47,428 nucleotides of DNA, from positions 1 to 47,428 of the forward strand of contig JAAFKJ010000005.1 in assembly GCA_021399395.1 (NCBI GenBank), read 5' to 3'. The DNA comes from Candidatus Heimdallarchaeota archaeon. Its GTDB lineage: Archaea; Asgardarchaeota; Heimdallarchaeia; Heimdallarchaeales; Heimdallarchaeaceae. This document shows positions 1 through 7,254 of the stretch, piece after piece (position 1 is the stretch's first letter; the number at the start of each line of letters is the position of its first letter). The translations under genes were made by a program, and so were the position numbers. The notes below the pieces were generated by a model, which saw nothing but the letters and a program-made list of their open reading frames with translations, searched no databases and was not told the DNA's origin.

Positions 1-1133
1 TAGCTCGGAACATGAGGTATTTTGTCTGAATGTTTTTCATACATTTCATGTACAACTACTACATAACTTGCAGATTCATTAGTAAAACGCTTACCTGCTT
101 TGTTAACCATAATTCCTCCGGGATAACCTCGTTCTCCAACATGGAAGAAAGGTGGTTCTTCATGTGGAGCAGAAGAGGGTCCCCACCAAGCATCATCCAT
201 AAGATCAACAGCAGCACCATGTTTCATTCCTGATAAAATCGCATCTCCAGTATTTCCAAAATGTGCTGATGTCCATTCAGTTGTTATAGGCTTTGGATGA
301 TATTTTTCTCTCATTTCCAAGTTATGTGGAAAGCCTCCAGCAGCAAATATTACACCTTTTTCAGCTTTTATTCTTATTTCAGAATCTTCTTTCCTAGCAA
401 CTACACCAACTACTTTGTCTTTTTCCAATATTAAATCTTCAAAGGGAGTGTTAAGCCAAAGAGGAATGTTAGCATCCTGCATAGATTTTCTCAACCTACC
501 AATTAATGCATTTCCCAAAGTAAGGTGTCTATATCGAATCAATAAACCAAAGATAGCTCGCATTCCAGCTTTAAGAGCAGTCCATTTTCCAGCCCAAGTT
601 GACATTATCATTCCTAAATCATGATACTCTGAGATAGAGAAACTAATTCCAAGAGGAACATCATATGGTAAAGCATTTATATCTTTCAAATCCTTCTTCA
701 GTCTTCTACCATTGAATGGTTTACCTTCTAGAGCTCGACCTCTAGCACTTCCACCAGGTCTTTCTGGATGATAATCTGAGTAGTTTGGAACATAAAGAAA
801 CTTAACCTTAGAATTTTCTCTCAGCCAGTCAATCATTTTGGGTGCATTAGCTAAATAAGCTTCTTTGAATTCTGAAGGAACACGATCTCCAACAGTATTA
901 TCCATGTAAGTTCTAGCTTTTTCAATTGAATCATCAACACCATTCTTCTCTAGAAGGTAGTTATTAGGTATCCAAACACCTCCCCCAGAGAGAGCAGTAG
1001 AACCGCCATAGTATTGTGTCTTTTCTATGAGAATGACATCTAAGCCAGCTTTCTTTGCTACAAGAGCTGCAGTCATTCCCCCTCCTCCCGATCCCACTAT
1101 TAATACATCTGTTGTATTATCCCATTTAGTCAT
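1..1133 (-). CDS. FAD-dependent oxidoreductase, KstD/fumarate-reductase flavoprotein-like (partial)
   Basis: I translated this frame directly. It runs open to the left window edge, so about 377 N-terminal residues are present and the C-terminus is missing. Near the N-terminus it has VLIVGSGGGGMTAALVAKKA, the dinucleotide-binding GxGxxG motif for FAD, followed by an acidic residue at the end of strand 2 (LIEK) and then YGGSTALSGGG. This is typical of the FAD-binding-2 family, which includes 3-ketosteroid dehydrogenases, fumarate reductase flavoproteins and succinate dehydrogenase relatives. GVIFAAGGF and GNTGDAILSGMKHGA further in are also characteristic of the family. The ATG at 1133 lies about 26 nt from a TATA box, so the mRNA is probably leaderless. 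The substrate cannot be deduced: KstD-like resemblance is strongest, and a generic fumarate-reductase-like role is the alternative. Confidence 0.88.
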   Translation of the reverse strand, partial: MTKWDNTTDVLIVGSGGGGMTAALVAKKAGLDVILIEKTQYYGGSTALSGGGVWIPNNYLLEKNGVDDSIEKARTYMDNTVGDRVPSEFKEAYLANAPKMIDWLRENSKVKFLYVPNYSDYHPERPGGSARGRALEGKPFNGRRLKKDLKDINALPYDVPLGISFSISEYHDLGMIMSTWAGKWTALKAGMRAIFGLLIRYRHLTLGNALIGRLRKSMQDANIPLWLNTPFEDLILEKDKVVGVVARKEDSEIRIKAEKGVIFAAGGFPHNLEMREKYHPKPITTEWTSAHFGNTGDAILSGMKHGAAVDLMDDAWWGPSSAPHEEPPFFHVGERGYPGGIMVNKAGKRFTNESASYVVVVHEMYEKHSDKIPHVPS

Positions 1134-1154
1134 AAGGAACTGTATTGTGTTAGC

Positions 1155-1162
1155 CTTATAAG
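1155..1162 (-). promoter_or_regulatory. TATA box of the FAD oxidoreductase gene
   Basis: CTTATAAG on the minus strand is centred about 26 nt upstream of the ATG at 1133. This is the archaeal TATA-to-start distance expected for a leaderless transcript. Confidence 0.55.
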
Positions 1163-1443
1163 CATTTACGGAAATTCTATAAGTGTCTATAATTGTAGAA
1201 ACAAACAAGTTGATGTGAGATATATGTGTACAATTTTCTCTGTTTCTAAGGGAAGCCAAGTGTTTTTTGGAAATAATGAAGATAATAGATTTGGTGGGGT
1301 CTAGATACACATTCAAGGACAATTCAATTGAAGAGAGATTTAGTTTTGAAAAAATACAAGTTCAAATAATAGAGAATCTTTTTAATTGATTTTTTCTTAT
1401 TGTTTCCTACAAAAATTAATTAATAAGTCTAAGAAAAGGAAAC

Positions 1444-1460
1444 TCTGAGAGCAACTCAGA
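1444..1460 (+). promoter_or_regulatory. Short perfect hairpin in the leader of the E2-like gene
   Basis: TCTGAG-AGCAA-CTCAGA is a 6-bp perfect stem with a 5-nt loop. It ends just before a TTG at 1462 and 19 nt before the ATG at 1480. It could be an operator or an mRNA hairpin affecting initiation. A stem this short may also be chance. Confidence 0.3.
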
Positions 1461-1479
1461 ATTGTCATTGGTTTTAAAA

Positions 1480-2289
1480 ATGAGCAAGAGTAAGCGTTAT
1501 GAAATTTCAAAATATCCTGAAAGCAGGAAATTGGTTATTGATTTGGTGGAACAGGGATCAAAAAAACATCATGTAAAAGCAATGATCACGCTTGATGTTT
1601 CAGAACCCAGAAAAATTTTCCGAAACTACAAAGAAAAAACTGGAAATAGCTTGTCTTTTACAGGATGGATTATTACCTGTGTTGGTAAAGCAGTAAGTAA
1701 ACATAAGGAACTGAATGCGTATAAGAAGAGAAATAAGATTTATACTTTCGATGATTTTGATGTTGGCATTGTTATTGAAAGAGAATTAGGTGGGAAACGA
1801 GTGCCCACCAAATACATAATAAGGCGAGCTAATGAAAAAAGTTTCAAAGAGATCCATGAAGAAATTCGAAGTGTTCAAACAAAAAAGTCAGATGGTCCAA
1901 TTCTTGGTTCAAAGAAAGATAAAACTACTAGAACCCTAAGTTTCTTCGCTTCTTTGCCAAGATTCGTAAGAAAAATAATCTGGTGGTATGTAAATAATCA
2001 CCCGCCATTAAGAAAGAAATTCCTAGGAACAGCAACCATAACATCAATAGGAATGTTTGCCAAAATCGGAGGTTGGGGAATAGTGATCTCTTCTGAGACT
2101 CTACATGTTTTGATTGGTGGAATTTCAAAAAGACCTGTAGTTATTGATGATAAGGTAGAAGTCAGAGAATGCGTAGATCTAACTTTAATGGTTGACCATG
2201 TAGTCGTAGACGGCGCTCCATTTACAAGGTTTATACAAAGCTTAACTGAATTAATTGAAGAAGGATATGGATTGGAGGAGTTTAAATAA
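1480..2289 (+). CDS. Free-standing 2-oxoacid dehydrogenase E2-type acyltransferase domain
   Basis: The product is about 269 residues with the fold signature of the E2 catalytic domain (chloramphenicol-acetyltransferase-like). The C-terminal motif is MVDHVVVDGAPFTRFI, equivalent to the DHRxxDG active site of dihydrolipoyl acyltransferases, where His is the catalytic base. The usual Arg after the His is Val here. FTGWIITCVGKAV and TATITSIGMF also match family blocks. There is no lipoyl domain and no E1/E3-binding domain, and no E1 or E3 gene nearby, so it is probably not part of a 2-oxoacid dehydrogenase complex. It may be a stand-alone acyltransferase. An in-frame TTG at 1462 would add six residues; I prefer the ATG at 1480. 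Confidence 0.85.
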   Translation: MSKSKRYEISKYPESRKLVIDLVEQGSKKHHVKAMITLDVSEPRKIFRNYKEKTGNSLSFTGWIITCVGKAVSKHKELNAYKKRNKIYTFDDFDVGIVIERELGGKRVPTKYIIRRANEKSFKEIHEEIRSVQTKKSDGPILGSKKDKTTRTLSFFASLPRFVRKIIWWYVNNHPPLRKKFLGTATITSIGMFAKIGGWGIVISSETLHVLIGGISKRPVVIDDKVEVRECVDLTLMVDHVVVDGAPFTRFIQSLTELIEEGYGLEEFK

Positions 2290-2339
2290 CTCCTCTATAC
2301 AAAACCAATTTATCCAACTATTTTTTTCTTATTCTAATA

Positions 2340-2361
2340 TTTTCATTTTATTGCAAAGGCA
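2340..2361 (+). repeat. Copy 1 of a 22-bp near-identical direct repeat
   Basis: The sequence is TTTTCATTTTATTGCAAAGG followed by CA. It matches 2826-2847 at 20 of 22 positions. The two copies flank the small gene at 2426-2782. It could be a shared upstream or terminator element, or the scar of a local duplication. Confidence 0.5.
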
Positions 2362-2425
2362 CCTTCCTTCCGAGAAAGATTTATGAGAACGACTTAAATG
2401 TATGATAAGGTATTAGTGCAAATAG

Positions 2426-2782
2426 ATGAATTCTGATCAATATGAATATAATAATCCTCATTTTTTTACACAAAAAATAAAATCCGAACTTGGAAGAATG
2501 GGAGTAAAAATTGGTAATATACAATATGATGATAGTGCTTTTGGATGCTGGACACTTGAATATGAAATTGATAGTTCAGAATATCGATTTCTATGGGATA
2601 ATAGAGAAAGTTGGTTGATTCTTGAAAGATTAATGAAAAGGGGAAATCAAGAGGTATTGGAAGAAATTGATATGCATAGATATAATCAGGAAGCTAGAAC
2701 AGAAAAACAAGAGCGTGAACTGGAAGAATCTATAATCAATGATATGCTATTATCGATAAGCAAATTGAAACCAACATCATAA
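2426..2782 (+). CDS. Hypothetical protein, 118 aa
   Basis: I do not recognise this family. The protein is small, soluble and acidic. The N-terminal half, around SELGRMGVKIGNIQYDDSAFGCWTLEYEID, looks like alternating helix and strand. The C-terminal third is a charged helix (EARTEKQERELEESIINDML) that could form a coiled coil. There is no signal peptide or membrane segment. A weak TATA-like CTTAAATG lies about 30 nt upstream of the ATG, which suits a leaderless start. The gene is bracketed by two copies of a 22-bp direct repeat, so it may be a small inserted unit. Confidence 0.65.
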   Translation: MNSDQYEYNNPHFFTQKIKSELGRMGVKIGNIQYDDSAFGCWTLEYEIDSSEYRFLWDNRESWLILERLMKRGNQEVLEEIDMHRYNQEARTEKQERELEESIINDMLLSISKLKPTS

Positions 2783-2825
2783 TACATACTACTAGAATAA
2801 TTGAAAAAAAAATTTGAATATTAAC

Positions 2826-2847
2826 TTTTCATTTTACTGCAAAGCCA
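2826..2847 (+). repeat. Copy 2 of a 22-bp near-identical direct repeat
   Basis: The sequence is TTTTCATTTTACTGCAAAGC followed by CA, a partner of 2340-2361. It lies 44 bp after the stop of the 118-aa gene and before the convergent caspase-like gene. Confidence 0.5.
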
Positions 2848-2936
2848 TCTACTTTCAAGACCTCGATTTTCGATACAATATGACTAGAAAAACCACAGTT
2901 GTTGAAAAAAGAAAAAATGATATTGAAGTTGAAAAT

Positions 2937-4103
2937 TCATCCAACAATCATATCAACATCATTAAAATCTGCTACTAAACCGATTATTAGAATTGCAAAA
3001 CTAATAGTATATATGCCCAACCTCACAAAAAAAGCGATACCATCTGATACAATTAGTAAAAGAAGAGATAATATTGCTGAAATAAATATTAAACTCAATA
3101 TATTCTGTTTAAGAGCAGGATCCCGTGAATTGTACCAAGACATGAAACCTTTTATCATGAACCACATCAAATTGAAGTATGACTCACCTAACATACAAGA
3201 TGACCCAAATGCTGATGCGAGTGCTGCCTCATCTGATATTAAACCTAAACAATCATATATCAAGATTGTGAAAAGCCTTGTTAACACAAGTGTTGAAACA
3301 TATGCACTCAGGGTCTGGAAAGCTGGATGCCACATTGTAACTCCTGCAGCAGCTTCACCAATACCTATTGCCACACCAAGAAACATACATTGTATAATAT
3401 ACCACATAGCTTCTGCTCCACTTAGTTTTCCTGCCCAATATTGGTCTGTAAGTATTGGAACCATAATATCAGGAGTTGGCTCAACCCAGTAACAATACCC
3501 CATAGTTCCACCATCGCCAGGGTCGAGTCCAATTGGACCAATACCTTTACCATCAATAAGAAGTGGGGTTAGTTCGTCTTTGTTTGATATAATCGACTCC
3601 AATCTATTCAGAAGACTATCTCCTACGTCAACTGTTTGAGAACAAACCATTGAAGCAATTAAAGCTCCCAGCACAGCATCTACAATACCATTAAAAGTGA
3701 ATACTTCTGAAGTCGTTAAAGCGGTTTTTTCTATTAAGTTACTTGAATGACAAGATAACATAATGTCCGAATTTAAGGTTTTAAGGATATTCCTACTGAA
3801 ATCATTCCAAGAAATTTGTTCTCCTTCGAAGGTAACACCATTTTCGTTTCCATGTCCAACCCAGATAACGGGGGCTATAATTCTATTAATATAAATAGAG
3901 TATTCCAAAGTATCATAATCGACCACTATTACATTATCAATGTTGTTTCTCAGTGTTTGAATACTAAGATTTGTAGCATCATCATCACTTAGTTTTACGG
4001 CTAATACACTGTTTACTGGTGTAGAAAGTGCCATAACAAGTGACATAGAGATAATAATCAATGTAAATGCAATAGCATTCATTTTCATTTTATTTTGTTT
4101 CAT
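2937..4103 (-). CDS. Secreted/membrane protein with a clan-CD (caspase/CHAT-like) His-Cys pattern, 388 aa
   Basis: An N-terminal hydrophobic segment (residues about 9-36) is a signal peptide or anchor. It is followed by a domain with VIWVGHGNENGV (His84) and, 34 residues later, IMLSCHSSN (Cys118). A strand ending in HG followed by a strand ending in (S/A)C is the catalytic arrangement of clan-CD peptidases (caspases, gingipains, CHAT). The second half has about four or five hydrophobic spans (MWYIIQCMFLGVAIGIG, LVLTRLFTILIYDCLGLI, and two C-terminal spans near ILSLIFISAILSLLLLI), so the domain probably faces outside on a membrane base. It is a paralogue of the gene at 5533-7056, with the same H-to-C spacing and a shared block after the Cys (VFTFNGIVD against LFSLDGEVD). 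Substrate and activity are unknown. GGAAGG lies upstream of the ATG. Confidence 0.72.
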   Translation of the reverse strand: MKQNKMKMNAIAFTLIIISMSLVMALSTPVNSVLAVKLSDDDATNLSIQTLRNNIDNVIVVDYDTLEYSIYINRIIAPVIWVGHGNENGVTFEGEQISWNDFSRNILKTLNSDIMLSCHSSNLIEKTALTTSEVFTFNGIVDAVLGALIASMVCSQTVDVGDSLLNRLESIISNKDELTPLLIDGKGIGPIGLDPGDGGTMGYCYWVEPTPDIMVPILTDQYWAGKLSGAEAMWYIIQCMFLGVAIGIGEAAAGVTMWHPAFQTLSAYVSTLVLTRLFTILIYDCLGLISDEAALASAFGSSCMLGESYFNLMWFMIKGFMSWYNSRDPALKQNILSLIFISAILSLLLLIVSDGIAFFVRLGIYTISFAILIIGLVADFNDVDMIVG

Positions 4104-4585
4104 AAATTTCCTTCCTACTAAATATGGGTAGTGACTTAATAAATCAACTAATAGATTCGATAAGGTGCAATAATAATCCCATATCTAATTAAATGGTACT
4201 ATACCAATATTATTTTTTAAAGGTATCGTGACGATTAATGACAGATATTTATCAAGGGTTCAAGTAGTACAAACTATTGCAAATCAATGCAAACCCCTCT
4301 TCTTTCCAGTAAGGTCGAGTATCTAATAAAGTGATCTTTTAAGAAGATACCCGTTTTATGTTGCTCCTATTTACTCTAAGACTCTCTGTAAAGCATTTAG
4401 AGGATTCAGATGAATGAGACAAATTTTTTGGCAAAGTGGATCTATCATGGAGAAATAAAAAATCTAATCTAATCAATTTTTGTTGCACCAAAATGTAATA
4501 TGGGTTATACGTAGGTTTTACTAACCAAGCTAAAAGGTCTTTGTGTAAAAATAAGGCACAAATTACAAAATAAAGAGAGAGTAAG

Positions 4586-4690
4586 ATGTTAGGTCTTTTA
4601 ACTGCTCCCCAGCAATTATACTTTATATTGATTATAATTTTCTTACATACTTATCTTATATTCTGTATTTCGGTATTCAAGAATCAATAG
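4586..4690 (+). CDS. Possible 34-aa hydrophobic peptide
   Basis: ATG to TAG encodes MLGLLTAPQQLYFILIIIFL and then a further hydrophobic tail, so it would be one membrane span. A purine-rich AGAGAGAGTAAG stretch precedes the ATG. No homologue is recognised and short hydrophobic frames arise easily in AT-rich DNA, so confidence is low. Confidence 0.2.
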   Translation: MLGLLTAPQQLYFILIIIFLHTYLIFCISVFKNQ

Positions 4691-5031
4691 TAATACACTC
4701 TTTAGTAACAATATCAGCTTGAAAATACCGATTGTTCGGCATGTATTCGGAATATTCGGTACTGAGTTCCTTATATTTTAATACAATTTAAATCAGAAGC
4801 TATACACTCACTTAACAATTAAGTATTTAGTTCAAGATGCATTGAATTAGCAGAAGTACTAATTCCTTTCTATTTCGTTATACCTGAATTATAGCTGATT
4901 ATAGCCATGACAGGGATTTCAGATAATTTCTGGGAGAGAATATCATTTTGATTATTGTATAGACTCACATTTTTACTAAATTACAATGATTCTTGTCAGA
5001 AGTAAATGACAGTAATTTATAATTTATTTAG

Positions 5032-5047
5032 AAAAAAAAAGAAAAAG
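5032..5047 (-). terminator. T-rich terminator of the interrupted caspase-like gene
   Basis: On the minus strand this is a run of T broken by single C residues, right after the stop at 5050. It is the usual form of an archaeal intrinsic terminator. Confidence 0.5.
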
Positions 5048-5049
5048 AG

Positions 5050-5532
5050 TTAATAAGAAATGAAATTCATGAGTAACCAACCTTGCTCAGTATAGCTTCC
5101 CCAATAGATTCTAAATTTAATCGTATTAATTGGAGTAGGATGAGTAATCTGTTTTTCAAGATATGTTCCTATAGTATAGCTGTAAGAGGGAGTTGTTTCA
5201 CCATTTATATAAATATACAAAAATCTAGCATAAATATCATTTACTTGCTGAATCTCAAATTTTATTGTGTCTTCGTCTGGATTCCCACTCAATGTATATG
5301 TCAAATCTGAATTATATGATTTTGGGAAATAATCGTTTGTAAATTTGTGTGCGTCTTTAAAACTACCTTTTAAATCTCCATGAAGTATTGTCGCAGTAGA
5401 ATACCAACTAACATATGATTTGCTCATAATCTTCTTTGTCCAGGCAAAATCATAGTATACTGTTTGACCAGGAACTAACCAGTAGTCATAATTGAATTGA
5501 TCATATCTGTCTTGGTTTTTAGTAGATTCGTG
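5050..5532 (-). pseudogene. C-terminal continuation of the 5533-7056 gene, separated by one in-frame TGA
   Basis: The frame of 5533-7056 continues without a break past its TGA (codon 5535-5533) for another 160 codons to a second stop at 5050. The extension starts HESTKNQ and contains YWLVPGQTVYYDFAW, then a strand-rich stretch ending LLMNFISY. This looks like a beta-sandwich domain. An ATG at 5427 exists inside it, but the 34 codons upstream of that ATG are also protein-like. I therefore read it as the tail of a 668-residue ancestral protein cut by a nonsense codon, rather than as a separate gene. Readthrough or a sequencing error are alternatives. Confidence 0.7.
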
Positions 5533-7056
5533 TCAGTCTACTCGAAAATAGGATAACGGCACTTGGTTACCTCCTAAATTGGAGAAATGATAGTATATGT
5601 GAATGTTACCTCCCCACCATCCACCTTCAACATTATCAATAATCATTTCGATATATGTATTAGTATATGCGTGAGTATCTATATATGGTAAAAGAGTTGT
5701 ATCAATATCATCCAAAGTTGCATCAGCTAAATCATACCATAGATAAAATCTATCGTCAAGATCATCAGGAAAGGTTAATGCATTATAGTTACTTAGAACA
5801 GAATCAAGCTTACTACATACTACATCAAGTTTAGAATCTATGTTGTTATAGTTATTTATGATTGCATCTTCAAGATCTTCAAGTTTTTCATATAAACTAT
5901 CCCCCGTAGGAGTAAAATAATATATAGTCACTTCGTTATAAGTTTCTATATCTAAATCTTGAGCAACACCATCAGATAGTGGTACATAATTGAAATCCCA
6001 ATCTTTGTTACTAAAAGAATACACTGTAACCAGTATTGATGTCATACTATTAACAAAACTAATAGATTCTAAGATATCTGCTACAATTGTTGAACCTAAT
6101 GCATCGTTTGCTAGAGTTACGATATCTGGTAATAAATCTGCTACTAAATCTGTTACTGCACCCTCTAATCCTTCTGTTTTAAATTCTTGAGAGTCGACTT
6201 CAGCAAAAATCTCTTGTACCCATGTTTCCCACTCTTCCATTGTTAAGAGATAACCAAAGAAACCTGGATACATGGTACTTACAAACATATTGAAGATAGC
6301 CCTAAATGCAGCTTGTGTTAGAGCTGCTCCTGAACAACTGTAAGCTATAATAGATGCAAGTGCTCTTGTTCCATCTTTCAACAACCTTATAGTTGGGAGT
6401 AATGCACCATATTGGACACTTGTTTCACTTTTGAGACAATTAAAAGAAAGGGACTCTAATGGTGTGATCAGTCTATCTAGAAGATTGTATTTGTTTTTGT
6501 TAGTATATGTGATTGCCTCTTCAAAAATTACTTTCGACATCCTACTATTGTCCTCCTTAATATCTTCTTGGAGTGCTAGCAAGAAGCTTATGTATGCACA
6601 CATATAATCAACTTCTCCATCTAATGAAAACAGATCGTAATCTAAGAATTTGTTGATGTTTGAAGAATAGCATGAAAGCAGATATTGATGCTTTGCTTCA
6701 TTTCGCTTCAATAGGTAGCTTAGACTATCCCATGAATATGTTTTTTGATTTAACATAAGTCCTTCTTCACTTCCATGAAAAACGTAGATTTGATATTTTG
6801 AATCAGTTGCGGTAGATTTTCTATTTAAGATTTCTAGACTTTTGCATTGATAAGTTAGTGAAGCTTTATCTAAGAGTTCTTTCAGTTCTCTCACCAGCTT
6901 TTCAGTTGTTGAACTAGATTTGTCAAAGAAAATATCGACCTGTAATTCATACATGTCTTGGTTTTCTTGTTCTCTTTCTGAATAAGCTGTCACCATAACT
7001 GTTGATGGTACCATCAAGACAATTATAATTATACTACATATTTTTTGATATTTCAT
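5533..7056 (-). CDS. Secreted clan-CD (caspase/CHAT-like) protein, 507 aa, interrupted by TGA
   Basis: A signal peptide (residues 1-25, ICSIIIIVLMVPSTVMVTA) is followed by a domain with YQIYVFHGSEEGL (His94) and YLLSCYSSN (Cys129). These are 35 residues apart, the same pattern as the paralogue at 2937-4103. The middle section around residues 220-350 is helical and moderately hydrophobic (ALASIIAYSCSGAALTQAAF). Residues about 380-430 carry a predicted coiled coil (LEDLEDAIINNYNNIDSKLD). The C-terminus ends abruptly at SYFRVD, where a TGA cuts a strand-rich domain that continues in frame to 5050. The truncated product may still be secreted. Family assignment rests on the His-Cys motif only. Confidence 0.7.
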   Translation of the reverse strand: MKYQKICSIIIIVLMVPSTVMVTAYSEREQENQDMYELQVDIFFDKSSSTTEKLVRELKELLDKASLTYQCKSLEILNRKSTATDSKYQIYVFHGSEEGLMLNQKTYSWDSLSYLLKRNEAKHQYLLSCYSSNINKFLDYDLFSLDGEVDYMCAYISFLLALQEDIKEDNSRMSKVIFEEAITYTNKNKYNLLDRLITPLESLSFNCLKSETSVQYGALLPTIRLLKDGTRALASIIAYSCSGAALTQAAFRAIFNMFVSTMYPGFFGYLLTMEEWETWVQEIFAEVDSQEFKTEGLEGAVTDLVADLLPDIVTLANDALGSTIVADILESISFVNSMTSILVTVYSFSNKDWDFNYVPLSDGVAQDLDIETYNEVTIYYFTPTGDSLYEKLEDLEDAIINNYNNIDSKLDVVCSKLDSVLSNYNALTFPDDLDDRFYLWYDLADATLDDIDTTLLPYIDTHAYTNTYIEMIIDNVEGGWWGGNIHIYYHFSNLGGNQVPLSYFRVD

Positions 7057-7208
7057 TTTAGTTAATACCTCATTAATGATACGTCAACTTGTCTTAAGCT
7101 CTCTCTCTAAATATATCGTTTATCTGATGACGCAAATAGTACTTACTTTAATAGCTAAATAAGGGTTGCTGAAATAAGAATAGTAGTATGATTAAAGATT
7201 GGACAAGA

Positions 7209-7216
7209 TTTATATT
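7209..7216 (+). promoter_or_regulatory. TATA box of the 554-aa membrane protein gene
   Basis: TTTATATT is centred near 7213, predicting transcription from about 7239. That gives a very short leader before the ATG codons at 7255 and 7261. Confidence 0.5.
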
Positions 7217-7254
7217 TCTGCAAAACAGATTAGCATTTAATATTGAAAAGGAAC

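Larger units (their letters stand above)
1134..1479. other. Divergent intergenic region
   Basis: This 346-bp stretch separates the divergent FAD oxidoreductase and E2-like genes. It holds the minus-strand TATA box at 1155-1162 and a perfect 6-bp inverted repeat at 1444-1460. I see no RNA gene or further reading frame. Confidence 0.5.
4104..5049. other. 946-bp region without a confident gene
   Basis: This is AT-rich DNA upstream of the 388-aa caspase-like gene. I see no tRNA and no long reading frame. It holds a possible 34-codon frame at 4586-4690 and a cluster of ATTCGG/GTTCGG motifs at about 4732-4758. Two of these are tandem and bounded by an inverted pair (TACCGA ... TCGGTA), so they could be regulator sites. 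Confidence 0.5.

Noticed and set aside
2899..3492. 197-codon plus-strand frame opposite the 388-aa gene
   Set aside because: It is antisense to a protein with a clear signal peptide, membrane spans and a paralogue. Its own translation looks like an antisense shadow.
5533..5535. Selenocysteine codon
   Set aside because: The TGA context shows no obvious hairpin, and the protein family is not a known selenoprotein. A nonsense mutation or readthrough is more economical.
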